From Lysobacterales bacterium UBA5700 (GTDB taxonomy: Bacteria; Pseudomonadota; Gammaproteobacteria; Xanthomonadales; Xanthomonadaceae): 8,565 bases of DNA. Below, one piece after another: positions 1 through 6,131 of this stretch. The stretch spans positions 32,145 to 40,709 of the forward strand of contig DIHI01000114.1 in assembly GCA_002420085.1 (NCBI GenBank), in the 5' to 3' direction. How positions within the stretch are numbered: position 1 is the first letter of the stretch; each line of letters opens with the position of its first letter. The notes beneath the pieces were generated by a model. That model had not been told where the DNA came from and made no database searches. It saw only the letters and a list, made by a program, of their open reading frames with translations. A program made the translations under genes and the position numbers.

Positions 1-1089
1 GGCGAACGCTTGCTGTTACGTGAATTGGAGGAACAGGTTTTGCCGGATGGCGGGCATTACGAACGCGCGCCGATGTATCACGCGCAGGTTTTCGCCGATT
101 TTCTCGAATGTGTCGCGCTGCTGCGCGCGTGCGGACGCGAGGCGCCCGCGCGCGTCGCGGCAGGGTTGCCGCGGATGGCGGCGTTCCTCGCGGCGATGAC
201 GCAGGCCGACGGCTCGCTGGCGCTCTTCAACGATTCGGCCAACGCGGCCGAGACGCGTCCGGGGCCGATTCTCGACGCCGCTCGCCGCGTCTGCGCCGGC
301 GCCCGGCCGGCGGCCGCGGCCTTTCCGCAGACGGGCTATTACGTCTGGGCCTCGCCCGACGGCGAAGAGAAGATCGTCATCGATGCGGGGCCGCCGTCGG
401 TCTCCTACAACACGGCGCACGCGCACTGCGACCTGCTGAGCTACGAACTCTGGCTCGCGGGCGCGCCCTTCATCGTCGATTCGGGGCTGCACGGCTACGG
501 CGGCGACCCGTTTCGCGAATATTGCCGCGCGACGCGCGCGCACAACACCGTCCTCTTCGACGGCGTCGAGCAGTCCGAGGTCTGGGGCACGTTTCGCATG
601 GCGCGCCGGGCGGAACCGGGCGAGGTCGCGTGGCGCGCCGAGGCCGCATCGCTCGCATTTCGGGGCAGCTATCGGCGTTTCGACGGCGCGCTCGTCCACG
701 AACGCAGCATCGAGCGCGACGCCGAGGGCGGCTGGCGCGTCTCGGACCGCGCGGCTGCCGGGAAGCCGCGCGAGGCTGTCAGCTTCATTCATCTGCATCC
801 CGCGGTCGCGGCGCGAAAGATTAACGGAGATCTCATCGAATGTAGGAATCGCGGGCGCATTGTAATTATCGAGCCGTTCGCCGATGATGGTAGCGATATC
901 GACATTGAATTAATCACGGGAAGCCGGTCGCCGGTTCAGGGTTGGCATTTTCCGGAATTCGGGAAGGCGCAGCCGAGTCCGACGATCTGTCTTCGTTATC
1001 GCGTAACGGCGGGAGCGGCGTTCGGGTACAGGCTCGGATTCCGCGCGTCCCGGGAGCCCCGAAGCGCCGAAGAGCAGGCATGCGAATAA
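1..1089 (+). CDS. Heparinase II/III family protein, 3' part (polysaccharide lyase of an exopolysaccharide cluster)
   Basis: The reading frame is open from the first base, so the gene begins upstream; 362 residues are visible. The first visible segment (LPDGGHYERAPMYHAQ) is the end of the alpha-helical toroid typical of heparinase/alginate-lyase proteins. It is followed by the beta-sheet domain of heparinase II/III (PF07940 type), recognised by Y136-N137, H140-x-H142-x-D144, the VDSGLHGYGGD stretch, and R-A-H181-N182-T183 with the following DG(V)EQSE(V)W. Family members cleave acidic polysaccharides by beta-elimination, usually outside the cytoplasm. Any signal peptide would lie in the missing 5' part. 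Full-length relatives in polysaccharide clusters are usually around 600 residues (from memory), so roughly 250 are missing. The stop codon overlaps the start of the next gene by 10 bp, which indicates translational coupling with the glycosyltransferase. The likely job is editing or degrading the nascent exopolysaccharide. The substrate cannot be read from sequence. Confidence 0.88.
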   Translation, partial: GERLLLRELEEQVLPDGGHYERAPMYHAQVFADFLECVALLRACGREAPARVAAGLPRMAAFLAAMTQADGSLALFNDSANAAETRPGPILDAARRVCAGARPAAAAFPQTGYYVWASPDGEEKIVIDAGPPSVSYNTAHAHCDLLSYELWLAGAPFIVDSGLHGYGGDPFREYCRATRAHNTVLFDGVEQSEVWGTFRMARRAEPGEVAWRAEAASLAFRGSYRRFDGALVHERSIERDAEGGWRVSDRAAAGKPREAVSFIHLHPAVAARKINGDLIECRNRGRIVIIEPFADDGSDIDIELITGSRSPVQGWHFPEFGKAQPSPTICLRYRVTAGAAFGYRLGFRASREPRSAEEQACE

Positions 1090-2372
1090 CATTTCTCTGT
1101 CAATATTTTCCCCCGGAGATGGGCGCGCCCGCGGCGCGGACCTTCGAGCACGCGCGGCACTGGACGCGGCGGGGCCATCAGGTCACGGTGATTACGGGAT
1201 TCCCCAATCATCCGACGGGCGTCATCCGGCCGGAATATCGCGGCGAGATCGTCCGGCGCGAGCGGGTCGAGGGGATCGATCTGCTGCGAACGTGGGTCTA
1301 TGTCACGGCGAACCGGGGATTCGCCAAGCGGATTCTCAATTTTCTTTCGTTCTTCGGATCGTCGATTCTCTTCGGCGCGGCGATGACGCCGCGGCCGGAT
1401 GTGGTGGTCGGGACGTCGCCGCAGTTTTTCTGCGCGGTGGGGGCCTGGGTGCTGAGCGTGCTCAAGCGGGCGCCGTTCGTCTTCGAGGTGCGGGACATCT
1501 GGCCGCAGTCGGCGGTCGAGCTGGGCGTGCTGCGCAACCCGCTGCTGATTCGCGCGCTCGAAGCGATCGAGATGTTCCTCTACAACCGGGCGGCGCTGAT
1601 CGTTCCGGTGGCGGAATCGACGCGCGACTATCTGATTGCGCGCGGGATCCCGGCCGAGAAGATCCGCATCGTCCCCAACGGCATCGACGCGGAATATCTC
1701 GAATCCGCGACGCTCTCGCCCGAAGAGGCGCGCGCGCAGCTCGGCCTCGAAGGCAGATTTCTGGTCTCCTACATCGGCACGCACGGCATGTCGCACGCCC
1801 TCGATGTCGTGCTGGATGCGGCGGCGCGGCTGGCGGCCATCCCCGAGATCCATTTTCTCTTTGTCGGCGAGGGAGCCGAAAAGGAGAAGCTCAAGCAGCT
1901 GGCGGCCGGGAAGGGGCTGCGGAACGTCACGTTCCTCGATCAGCAGCCGCGGGAGCGGCTGCTCGGATTCTATCGCGCGAGCGATGTCAGCCTCGTGCCG
2001 CTCAAGCGGCTGGCGATCTTTCAGAAGGTGCTTCCTTCGAAACTCTTCGAGCTGATGGGGGCGGGATGTCCGATCATCTGCAGCGTCGAGGGAGAGGCTG
2101 CGCGCCTGGTGGCGCGGGCCGAGGCGGGCTTGAACATCGAGCCGGAGAATGGCGCGGCCATGGCGGAGGCGATTCAGCGCCTGCGTTCGGACGAGGCGCT
2201 GCGGCGCCAGTTGATCGAGAACGGCCGGACCTTCGTCCGGAAGAATTATCTGCGGTCCGCGCTGGCCGAGCGGTATCTGGAATCGCTCGCCGCCGCGCTC
2301 TCGGGCCGGGTGTCGCCGCGCGGCGCCAATGCCCCCGCCGCCGAGCATCTTCCGCCGGTGGCAGACAACTGA
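1080..2372 (+). CDS. WbuB/WcaI-type GT4 glycosyltransferase
   Basis: The 430-residue protein opens with MRITFLCQYFPPEMGAPAAR, the typical first beta-strand and glycine-containing acceptor loop of WbuB/WcaI-like transferases. An open frame extends further upstream, but ATG 1080 gives the family N terminus, so it is chosen. Visible landmarks are FPNHPTG, VR138-D-I-W-P142, VPNGID at 198-203 (start of the nucleotide-sugar domain), the YIGTHG strand of the second Rossmann fold, FLFVGEG, and LPSKLFELMGAGCPII around E324, which is the sugar-nucleotide-binding loop of GT4 enzymes. There is no signal peptide, and it is expected on the cytoplasmic face of the membrane. It would transfer a sugar (in relatives often a modified hexosamine) onto the lipid-linked intermediate made by the next gene product. 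It overlaps the lyase gene by 10 bp and ends 7 bp before the transferase start, so all three are probably one transcript. The sugar specificity is not decidable. Confidence 0.9.
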   Translation: MRITFLCQYFPPEMGAPAARTFEHARHWTRRGHQVTVITGFPNHPTGVIRPEYRGEIVRRERVEGIDLLRTWVYVTANRGFAKRILNFLSFFGSSILFGAAMTPRPDVVVGTSPQFFCAVGAWVLSVLKRAPFVFEVRDIWPQSAVELGVLRNPLLIRALEAIEMFLYNRAALIVPVAESTRDYLIARGIPAEKIRIVPNGIDAEYLESATLSPEEARAQLGLEGRFLVSYIGTHGMSHALDVVLDAAARLAAIPEIHFLFVGEGAEKEKLKQLAAGKGLRNVTFLDQQPRERLLGFYRASDVSLVPLKRLAIFQKVLPSKLFELMGAGCPIICSVEGEAARLVARAEAGLNIEPENGAAMAEAIQRLRSDEALRRQLIENGRTFVRKNYLRSALAERYLESLAAALSGRVSPRGANAPAAEHLPPVADN

Positions 2373-2379
2373 TGCACGC

Positions 2380-3861
2380 ATGCTCACTTATGTCACGCTC
2401 TTCATCCTCTCGTCGATCGCGGCGCTGGTGATCACGCCCCTCGTCCGCCGGCGAGCCCTCGCGTGGGGCGCCGTCGCCGTGCCGGACGCCGGCCGCCACA
2501 TTCACGCGCGGCCGACGCCGCGCCTCGGCGGCGTGGCCATCTACATCGCCTTTCTGGCGACGCTGCTCTGCGTGCCGTTCCTCGGCAACATGGTCGGGGA
2601 CATCTTTCGCGCCAACCTGCCCAAGCTGCTGGCCCTGATCGGGCCGGCGACGCTCATCTTTCTTTTCGGGAGCTACGACGATTTTCGCAACGCATCGGCG
2701 CCGCTCAAGGTGCTGGTCCAGACGATCGCGGCGACGATCGTCTATGCCTGCGGCTACGGGATCGACAATCTCTCCTCGCCCTTCGGCGGCGAGTGGCATC
2801 TCTCGTTCTGGCTGGGCTATCCGCTGACGGTCCTCTGGATCGTCGGCATCACGAACGCATTCAATCTCATCGACGGGGTCGACGGCCTCGCGGCCGGCGC
2901 ATCGGTCTTCGCGCTGCTCTCGATTCTGATCTTCTCGGTCGCGCAGGAGAATCCCGAGATCAGCCAGCTCGCCGTCGTGCTCATCGGCGCCGTCATCGGA
3001 TTTCTGCGATACAACTTCAATCCGGCGACGATCTTTCTCGGCGATTCGGGCAGTCTCTTTCTGGGCTTCATGGCGGCGGCGCTCTCGCTCGTCGGGACGC
3101 AGAAGGGCTCGACGATCGTGGCGATCTCGATCCCGCTCGTCTCGTTCGGCCTGCCGGTGATCGAGGTGGGATTGTCGATTCTGGGCCGCTTCCTCAGCGG
3201 CCAGCCGCTTCTGGCCGGCGATCGCGGCCACATCCATCATCGTCTGCTCGAACGCGGCCTCTCGCAGCGACAGGTGGCGATTCTGCTCTACGGCGTCTGC
3301 GGCCTCTTCTCTCTCTTCGGCCTGATGCTGCTCAACCCGGCCCGGAACCTCGCCGCGCTCGTCTTTTTCATGCTCGGCGTCGGCATCATCTTCGGCGTGC
3401 AGCATCTGCGCTATGCCGAATTCTCCGAACTCGGCAGCCAGATCAAACAGGGCGTCAGCCGCCGCCGCCGCTCCCTCGCCGTCAACGTCCGCGTCCGCCG
3501 CGCAAGCGACGATCTCGGCAATGCCAAATCTCTCGACCAGCTCTTCGCGCTCCTCGAAGACATGCTGGCCACCAACGAATTCGACAACGTCGAACTCGAA
3601 GTCCGCGACCTCGTCTGGAACTGGAGCCTCGATTCCTACGATCCCGACGCGCCCCAGGACTACTGGACGCTCCGCGTCCCGCTCGCCGCCGACGACGGTC
3701 GGACGCTCGGCGCGATCACCTTCTCCCGCGCCCTCTCCAACGAGACCCCCGCCATCGACATCGCCCACCTCTGCGGCAGCCTCCAGCGCGAACTCAGCGC
3801 CGCCCTCGCCCGCCTGCTCGAAGAAGAGCGCGCCGGGAATCTCACCGCTGCAGCGGAATGA
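2380..3861 (+). CDS. WecA/TagO-like polyprenyl-phosphate sugar-1-phosphate transferase with C-terminal extension
   Basis: This 493-residue MraY-superfamily membrane enzyme links a HexNAc-1-phosphate to undecaprenyl phosphate and so primes polysaccharide synthesis. Motifs appear in order: [16 protein letters not shown] (36-51), Asp pair D100-D101, [12 protein letters not shown] with D165 and D168, the [13 protein letters not shown] loop with D222, and [13 protein letters not shown] with HIHH at 284-287. That last motif points to WecA/TagO/RgpG rather than MraY. Multiple hydrophobic helices run from residue 1 to about 345. ATG 2380 is preferred to an in-frame ATG at 2329, because it starts directly at the first membrane helix and the upstream codons lie inside the preceding gene. 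The oddity is residues 346-493: a basic stretch (SRRRRS) followed by about 130 soluble residues with a helix around [12 protein letters not shown] and an E/L-rich C terminus. WecA-like proteins usually end near 350-370 residues. The 3' end overlaps the convergent YkgJ gene by 20 bp. Confidence 0.92.
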   Translation: MLTYVTLFILSSIAALVITPLVRRRALAWGAVAVPDAGRHIHARPTPRLGGVAIYIAFLATLLCVPFLGNMVGDIFRANLPKLLALIGPATLIFLFGSYDDFRNASAPLKVLVQTIAATIVYACGYGIDNLSSPFGGEWHLSFWLGYPLTVLWIVGITNAFNLIDGVDGLAAGASVFALLSILIFSVAQENPEISQLAVVLIGAVIGFLRYNFNPATIFLGDSGSLFLGFMAAALSLVGTQKGSTIVAISIPLVSFGLPVIEVGLSILGRFLSGQPLLAGDRGHIHHRLLERGLSQRQVAILLYGVCGLFSLFGLMLLNPARNLAALVFFMLGVGIIFGVQHLRYAEFSELGSQIKQGVSRRRRSLAVNVRVRRASDDLGNAKSLDQLFALLEDMLATNEFDNVELEVRDLVWNWSLDSYDPDAPQDYWTLRVPLAADDGRTLGAITFSRALSNETPAIDIAHLCGSLQRELSAALARLLEEERAGNLTAAAE

Positions 3862-4261
3862 AGCTCTCGTCGTCCTGGTGCTCCCGCTCCCAGACCAGAA
3901 AATCGTAATAGCCGCACTTGTTCACTTCCGGATATTCCCGACAGATCGCCGGTCGGTGCTCATAGATCGTGCATTGCCGCTTCTCCAGATGCAGGAACTG
4001 GCACACGCTCTTGTAGACGACATCCTTCTGATGTCGCAGCACGTCCCGTTTGTAGCTCGGGATGTACTTCGTGAACTTCTTCTTCGCCTGCTCATAGCTC
4101 AGGCCGAAGCGCTTCCCCAGCCGCACGATGTCCCGCTTCGTCACCGGAATCCAGTCATAGGAACAGCAATAGGCCGGGCATTTCGTGCAGTCGTATTTCA
4201 GTTTGGGCTTCTTTGCGGCGCCGTTGGCGGCTTGCAGCACCGGGAGTTCTTTTTTTGCCAT
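3842..4261 (-). CDS. YkgJ-type cysteine-cluster protein (putative zinc/iron-chelating domain)
   Basis: This 139-residue soluble protein has eight cysteines in the YkgJ pattern: C25-x2-C28-x3-C32-C33, then C87, C97, C107 (in [12 protein letters not shown]) and C116. The CxxC...CC and RPxxCRxYP signatures define a widespread family annotated as zinc/iron-chelating, with no firmly established biochemical role. The linker between the cysteine clusters (about 38-86) is rich in lysine and arginine and contains helix-like sequence ([19 protein letters not shown]). The start at ATG 4261 is followed by a lysine-rich N terminus. No good Shine-Dalgarno sequence is seen upstream. A candidate promoter lies at 4300-4329. 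The gene is transcribed against its left neighbour and away from its right neighbour, so it is probably monocistronic. Composition is close to that of the polysaccharide genes, so it is likely part of the chromosomal backbone. The family call is confident; the function is unknown. Confidence 0.88.
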   Translation of the reverse strand: MAKKELPVLQAANGAAKKPKLKYDCTKCPAYCCSYDWIPVTKRDIVRLGKRFGLSYEQAKKKFTKYIPSYKRDVLRHQKDVVYKSVCQFLHLEKRQCTIYEHRPAICREYPEVNKCGYYDFLVWEREHQDDESFIPLQR

Positions 4262-4299
4262 AGAATTCGATCGATTGTGGTGAAGTTGCGTTGCGCCGT

Positions 4300-4329
4300 A
4301 TTCTTACCATCATCCTGCAGGGACGGCAA
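4300..4329 (-). promoter_or_regulatory. Candidate sigma70-type promoter for the YkgJ-family gene
   Basis: Read on the minus strand, TTGCCG (4324-4329) is followed after 17 bp by TAAGAAT (4300-4306), preceded by TG as in an extended -10 element. The -35 matches consensus at 4 of 6 positions; the -10 is weak (3-4 of 6 depending on register). The predicted start of transcription is near 4293, about 30 nt before ATG 4261. This was found by eye and is unproven. Confidence 0.33.
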
Positions 4330-4385
4330 CACCGGGACGGGGGAAATGGCGGCCTCCGAGCCCGAAAGTTTTTTCCACCGCCCCT

Positions 4386-4415
4386 CTGCCGATTGCGGAC
4401 AAAATTTGCTACACT
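4386..4415 (+). promoter_or_regulatory. Candidate extended -10 promoter for the three-gene island
   Basis: TACACT at 4410-4415 is preceded by TGC (4407-4409), giving an extended -10 motif. A poor -35 (CTGCCG, 4386-4391, 3 of 6 matches) lies 18 bp upstream. Transcription would start near 4422 and leave a leader of about 50 nt before ATG 4472. It sits in the only non-coding gap upstream of the island, divergent from the YkgJ-family gene, and there is no other obvious promoter. Confidence 0.4.
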
Positions 4416-4471
4416 CCTCGCATTCTGTAAGCCGCCGTTCACAAGATAAAGCCGCCGGAGAGTTCAGGTCC

Positions 4472-5212
4472 ATGGGTCGAAAGTACAAAAATTCCCCAAT
4501 TATTGAGGCAGTCTGTGAATTTCGATTTCAGCCAGGCGCGGCCTGGGAGAAGTCTTTTCCTGATCGGATTCACGAAGAACTGCACGAGACTTTCCCCATC
4601 AAGCGGCCGATCACGGCCTTTCAGTCGTCTCTGACCATCGATTCGCGAGGCAGCCAGCAGCATTTGCAGCAAACGAACACTCTGCAGGCGCTTCGAGAGG
4701 ATGAAACGGCAAGCGTCATGATCGATGTCGATCGAATTGCCGTCATTCACGCGAAACCTTATCCCGCCTGGGAGGTCTTTCAACCCCTGATTAAACAGGG
4801 GTTGGCCGCGTACCGAAACGTGGCCACGCCGAAGGGGCTGCACAGAGTAGGGCTTCGTTACATTAATCAGATTGAAATGCCTGGCGAACAGGTCGATTTA
4901 AGCGAATATTTGAACTTCTTTCCGGTTTTGAATTGGCGACTGACCACAGCATATGGTCCTTTTGCCATGATGATGCAGATTCCATTCGACGATGATCGCG
5001 ATATTTTGAATCTGCGATTGTCCAGCGGCGCCGTCAATTCACCTGATGCAATGGCGGTCATTCTTGATTTTGATTATTTCTCCGGCCAATCCGGCGCCAT
5101 GAATTTCGAACAGGTTTTCGATTGGCTGGAAGAGGCGCATTCCCGGGTCGAGAGCGCCTTCGAAGGATGCATTAAGGATTCATTGCGGGAAATTTTCGAG
5201 GAGGTTACATAG
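4472..5212 (+). CDS. TIGR04255 family protein
   Basis: This is a 246-residue protein whose first residues (GRKYKNSPIIEAVCEFRF) carry the hallmark of the sporadically distributed TIGR04255 family: a short basic lead, then PIxEAVxExRF. Further family-like features are a VGLRYINQIEMP segment near residue 130, where the R-Y-I-N-x-I core is typical, and an acidic C terminus (EEAHSRVESAFEGCIKDSLREIFEEV) in which a helix is followed by a second helix. There is no signal peptide or membrane helix. The family length is about 230-280, so the gene looks intact. The open frame continues far upstream into unrelated sequence; ATG 4472 is chosen because it gives the conserved N terminus and has GGAG at 4457-4460. 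The biochemical function of the family is unknown. The gene is clearly less GC-rich than its flanks and leads a coupled three-gene unit. It also holds a perfect stem-loop at 4781-4804. Confidence 0.85.
   Translation: MGRKYKNSPIIEAVCEFRFQPGAAWEKSFPDRIHEELHETFPIKRPITAFQSSLTIDSRGSQQHLQQTNTLQALREDETASVMIDVDRIAVIHAKPYPAWEVFQPLIKQGLAAYRNVATPKGLHRVGLRYINQIEMPGEQVDLSEYLNFFPVLNWRLTTAYGPFAMMMQIPFDDDRDILNLRLSSGAVNSPDAMAVILDFDYFSGQSGAMNFEQVFDWLEEAHSRVESAFEGCIKDSLREIFEEVT
4781..4804 (+). repeat. Intragenic stem-loop, 9-bp perfect stem and 6-nt loop
   Basis: CAACCCCTG (4781-4789) and CAGGGGTTG (4796-4804) are exact reverse complements separated by ATTAAA. The structure lies inside the TIGR04255 coding sequence. 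No T-run follows it, so a Rho-independent terminator is unlikely. It may be incidental or may shape mRNA folding. Confidence 0.7.
5198..5204 (+). promoter_or_regulatory. Strong ribosome binding site for the second island gene
   Basis: GAGGAGG lies inside the last codons of the TIGR04255 gene, 10 nt before ATG 5215. It fixes that start and shows that the small downstream gene is meant to be translated well from the shared message. Confidence 0.75.
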
Positions 5213-5214
5213 CC

Positions 5215-5652
5215 ATGTTTGCAGGCAGCCATCCAGTTCATACCCCTGCGCCCATTGTGCGGTACGCGAATCATCGGGCCGATGATTCGCTCGGAAGCGT
5301 TTCCGTCACGAACCTCTCTTTGCTGGATTCGCTGATCCATTGTTTGGATGGGCAGTATCAATTCAGAAATCACGGAGAAGTTCAGACCTTCCTTCGCGAG
5401 CATGCCTCTCTGGTCAACGTACTGCTTGAGGCCTTGCCCAGGGTTGCGCACCGGTTTGGCCAGGCATCCCAAATCGCCTTGGAGGTCGTCGCCGATCCGG
5501 AAGACCACGATCGCAAACTCTTCGCCTTCATTTTGACAGCCTTGCCGGCCGAGGCCGCGCTCGAACTGCGTGATCAATTCGACAACGAGTGGTGGCTTGA
5601 TGCCTCTGAACGCGCCCAGGGACAGCTTATTTTCGACGTGGAATTCATCTGA
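5215..5652 (+). CDS. Conserved-looking hypothetical protein with C-terminal EWW motif, middle gene of the island
   Basis: This 145-residue protein starts 2 bp after the TIGR04255 stop, behind a strong Shine-Dalgarno sequence, and its stop overlaps the start of the HEPN-like gene by 1 bp (TGATG). No named family is assigned. The first 30 residues look irregular and proline-containing (HPVHTPAPIV). Residues about 55-85 form a helical region (EVQTFLREHASLVNVLLEALP), then EVVADPEDHDRKLFAFILT reads as a beta-hairpin of alternating hydrophobic residues. The C terminus, from D120 to I145, carries FDNE125-W126-W127 and ends in LIFDVEFI, a beta-strand. I recall similar small proteins ending in an EWW-then-strand segment beside accessory genes, but cannot verify that here. 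There is no signal peptide, membrane helix or cysteine pattern. A role as antitoxin or partner of the HEPN protein is inference from position only. A 25-bp palindrome lies in codons 18-26. Confidence 0.8.
   Translation: MFAGSHPVHTPAPIVRYANHRADDSLGSVSVTNLSLLDSLIHCLDGQYQFRNHGEVQTFLREHASLVNVLLEALPRVAHRFGQASQIALEVVADPEDHDRKLFAFILTALPAEAALELRDQFDNEWWLDASERAQGQLIFDVEFI
5266..5290 (+). repeat. 25-bp near-perfect palindrome (12-1-12) inside the second island gene
   Basis: GCGAATCATCGG (5266-5277) and CCGATGATTCGC (5279-5290) are exact reverse complements around a single G at 5278. As RNA it would form an 11-bp hairpin with a 3-nt loop, starting about 50 nt after the start codon. As DNA it resembles a dyad operator or another protein-binding site. 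It is not followed by a T-run. All 12 arm positions match, which is unlikely by chance at one place. Confidence 0.8.
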
Positions 5653-6029
5653 TGCCGTTTGATTGGAAAGAATACCTCCGCCTCGCCGAGGAATTGTCGA
5701 CACGCCAGGAAGACGCCGCCCTCCGCTCCGCCATCAGCCGGGCCTACTACGCGGCCTTTTGCTCCGCGCGCAATCACCTGCAGAAACAAGGCGAGCCGCT
5801 CTCAAGATCCGGTGATTGGCACAAGGCTGTCTGGGAATCCTTCCAGCGGAAGGGCAGATCCTATGCCACCATCTATCAGCATAGCCACCGCCTGAAGAAC
5901 GATCGTCGCAAGGCCGATTATGAAGATGAGGTCAGGAACCTCTCTGAATCCGTCGTGGCGGCCTTGAGGAGCGCGAATGCGATATTGCACTGGCTCGAAC
6001 AGCTTGCCGCACAGGATTCATCCGGTTGA
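5652..6029 (+). CDS. HEPN-like protein (UPF0332 / PF05168-type)
   Basis: This 125-residue all-helical protein contains AISR30-AYYAAFCSARNHL in its second helix, the recognisable core of HEPN/UPF0332 proteins, and R85-R86-K-ADY90 followed by two long C-terminal helices, which is the usual R-x-x-A-D-Y ending of this family. HEPN proteins include RNase toxins paired with MNT or other antitoxins, but many have no demonstrated activity. The canonical R-x4-6-H ribonuclease motif is not clearly present. A formal R52-x4-H57 match exists but falls in the loop before a helix (SRSGDWHKAVWESF), so catalysis is uncertain. ATG 5652 overlaps the previous stop by 1 bp and there is little independent ribosome-binding sequence, so translation is probably coupled. 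As last gene of the island it could be an effector. No terminator is evident after it. Confidence 0.82.
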   Translation: MPFDWKEYLRLAEELSTRQEDAALRSAISRAYYAAFCSARNHLQKQGEPLSRSGDWHKAVWESFQRKGRSYATIYQHSHRLKNDRRKADYEDEVRNLSESVVAALRSANAILHWLEQLAAQDSSG

Positions 6030-6067
6030 ATGCGCTCGCGACTCGCCTCTGATCGATTCCGCACGCG

Positions 6068-6096
6068 CTGACAAGCGGGCGAGCCGCAGGTACAAT
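6068..6096 (+). promoter_or_regulatory. Near-consensus sigma70-type promoter
   Basis: CTGACA (6068-6073) and TACAAT (6091-6096) each match consensus at 5 of 6 positions and are separated by exactly 17 bp. Transcription would begin near 6103, about 13 nt before the AAGGAGG ribosome binding site of the Uma2 remnant. This is the best promoter by eye in the window. It may now chiefly serve the downstream oxidoreductase gene. Confidence 0.65.
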
Positions 6097-6115
6097 GCGT
6101 GGGCGGAGTATGAAA

Positions 6116-6122
6116 AAGGAGG
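6116..6122 (+). promoter_or_regulatory. Strong Shine-Dalgarno sequence of the Uma2 remnant
   Basis: AAGGAGG is placed 9 nt before CTG 6132, which opens the frame as (M)ALAQRNRK and is typical of Uma2 starts. It is 30 nt before the first in-frame ATG (6153), too far for efficient use. This suggests that CTG 6132 is, or replaced, the real start codon. Confidence 0.6.
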
Positions 6123-6131
6123 CACAGGGCC

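Larger units (their letters stand above)
4262..4471. other. Divergent intergenic region between the YkgJ-family gene and the three-gene island
   Basis: The 210 bp hold the two candidate promoters listed separately and no supported open reading frame. An 8-bp palindrome TCGATCGA lies near 4267-4274, between the minus-strand promoter and the YkgJ start. No terminator or RNA gene is seen. Confidence 0.6.

Noticed and set aside
2329..2379. Upstream start for the primer transferase at ATG 2329
   Set aside because: It would add 17 proline/arginine-rich residues encoded within the preceding gene, lacks a ribosome binding site, and puts a non-family extension ahead of the first membrane helix.
4393..4409. 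Possible sigma54 promoter (GG ... GC) before the island
   Set aside because: GG at 4397-4398 and GC at 4408-4409 are separated by 9 and not 10 bases, and the flanking TGGCAC/TTGCA context is poor.
4781..4804. Rho-independent terminator
   Set aside because: The stem-loop is perfect but lies mid-gene and is followed by GCC-rich sequence with no T-run.
6034..6084. GCTCGC / GCGAGC inverted repeat as terminator after the HEPN-like gene
   Set aside because: The arms are only 6 bp with about 40 bp between them and no T-run follows; it also overlaps the promoter.
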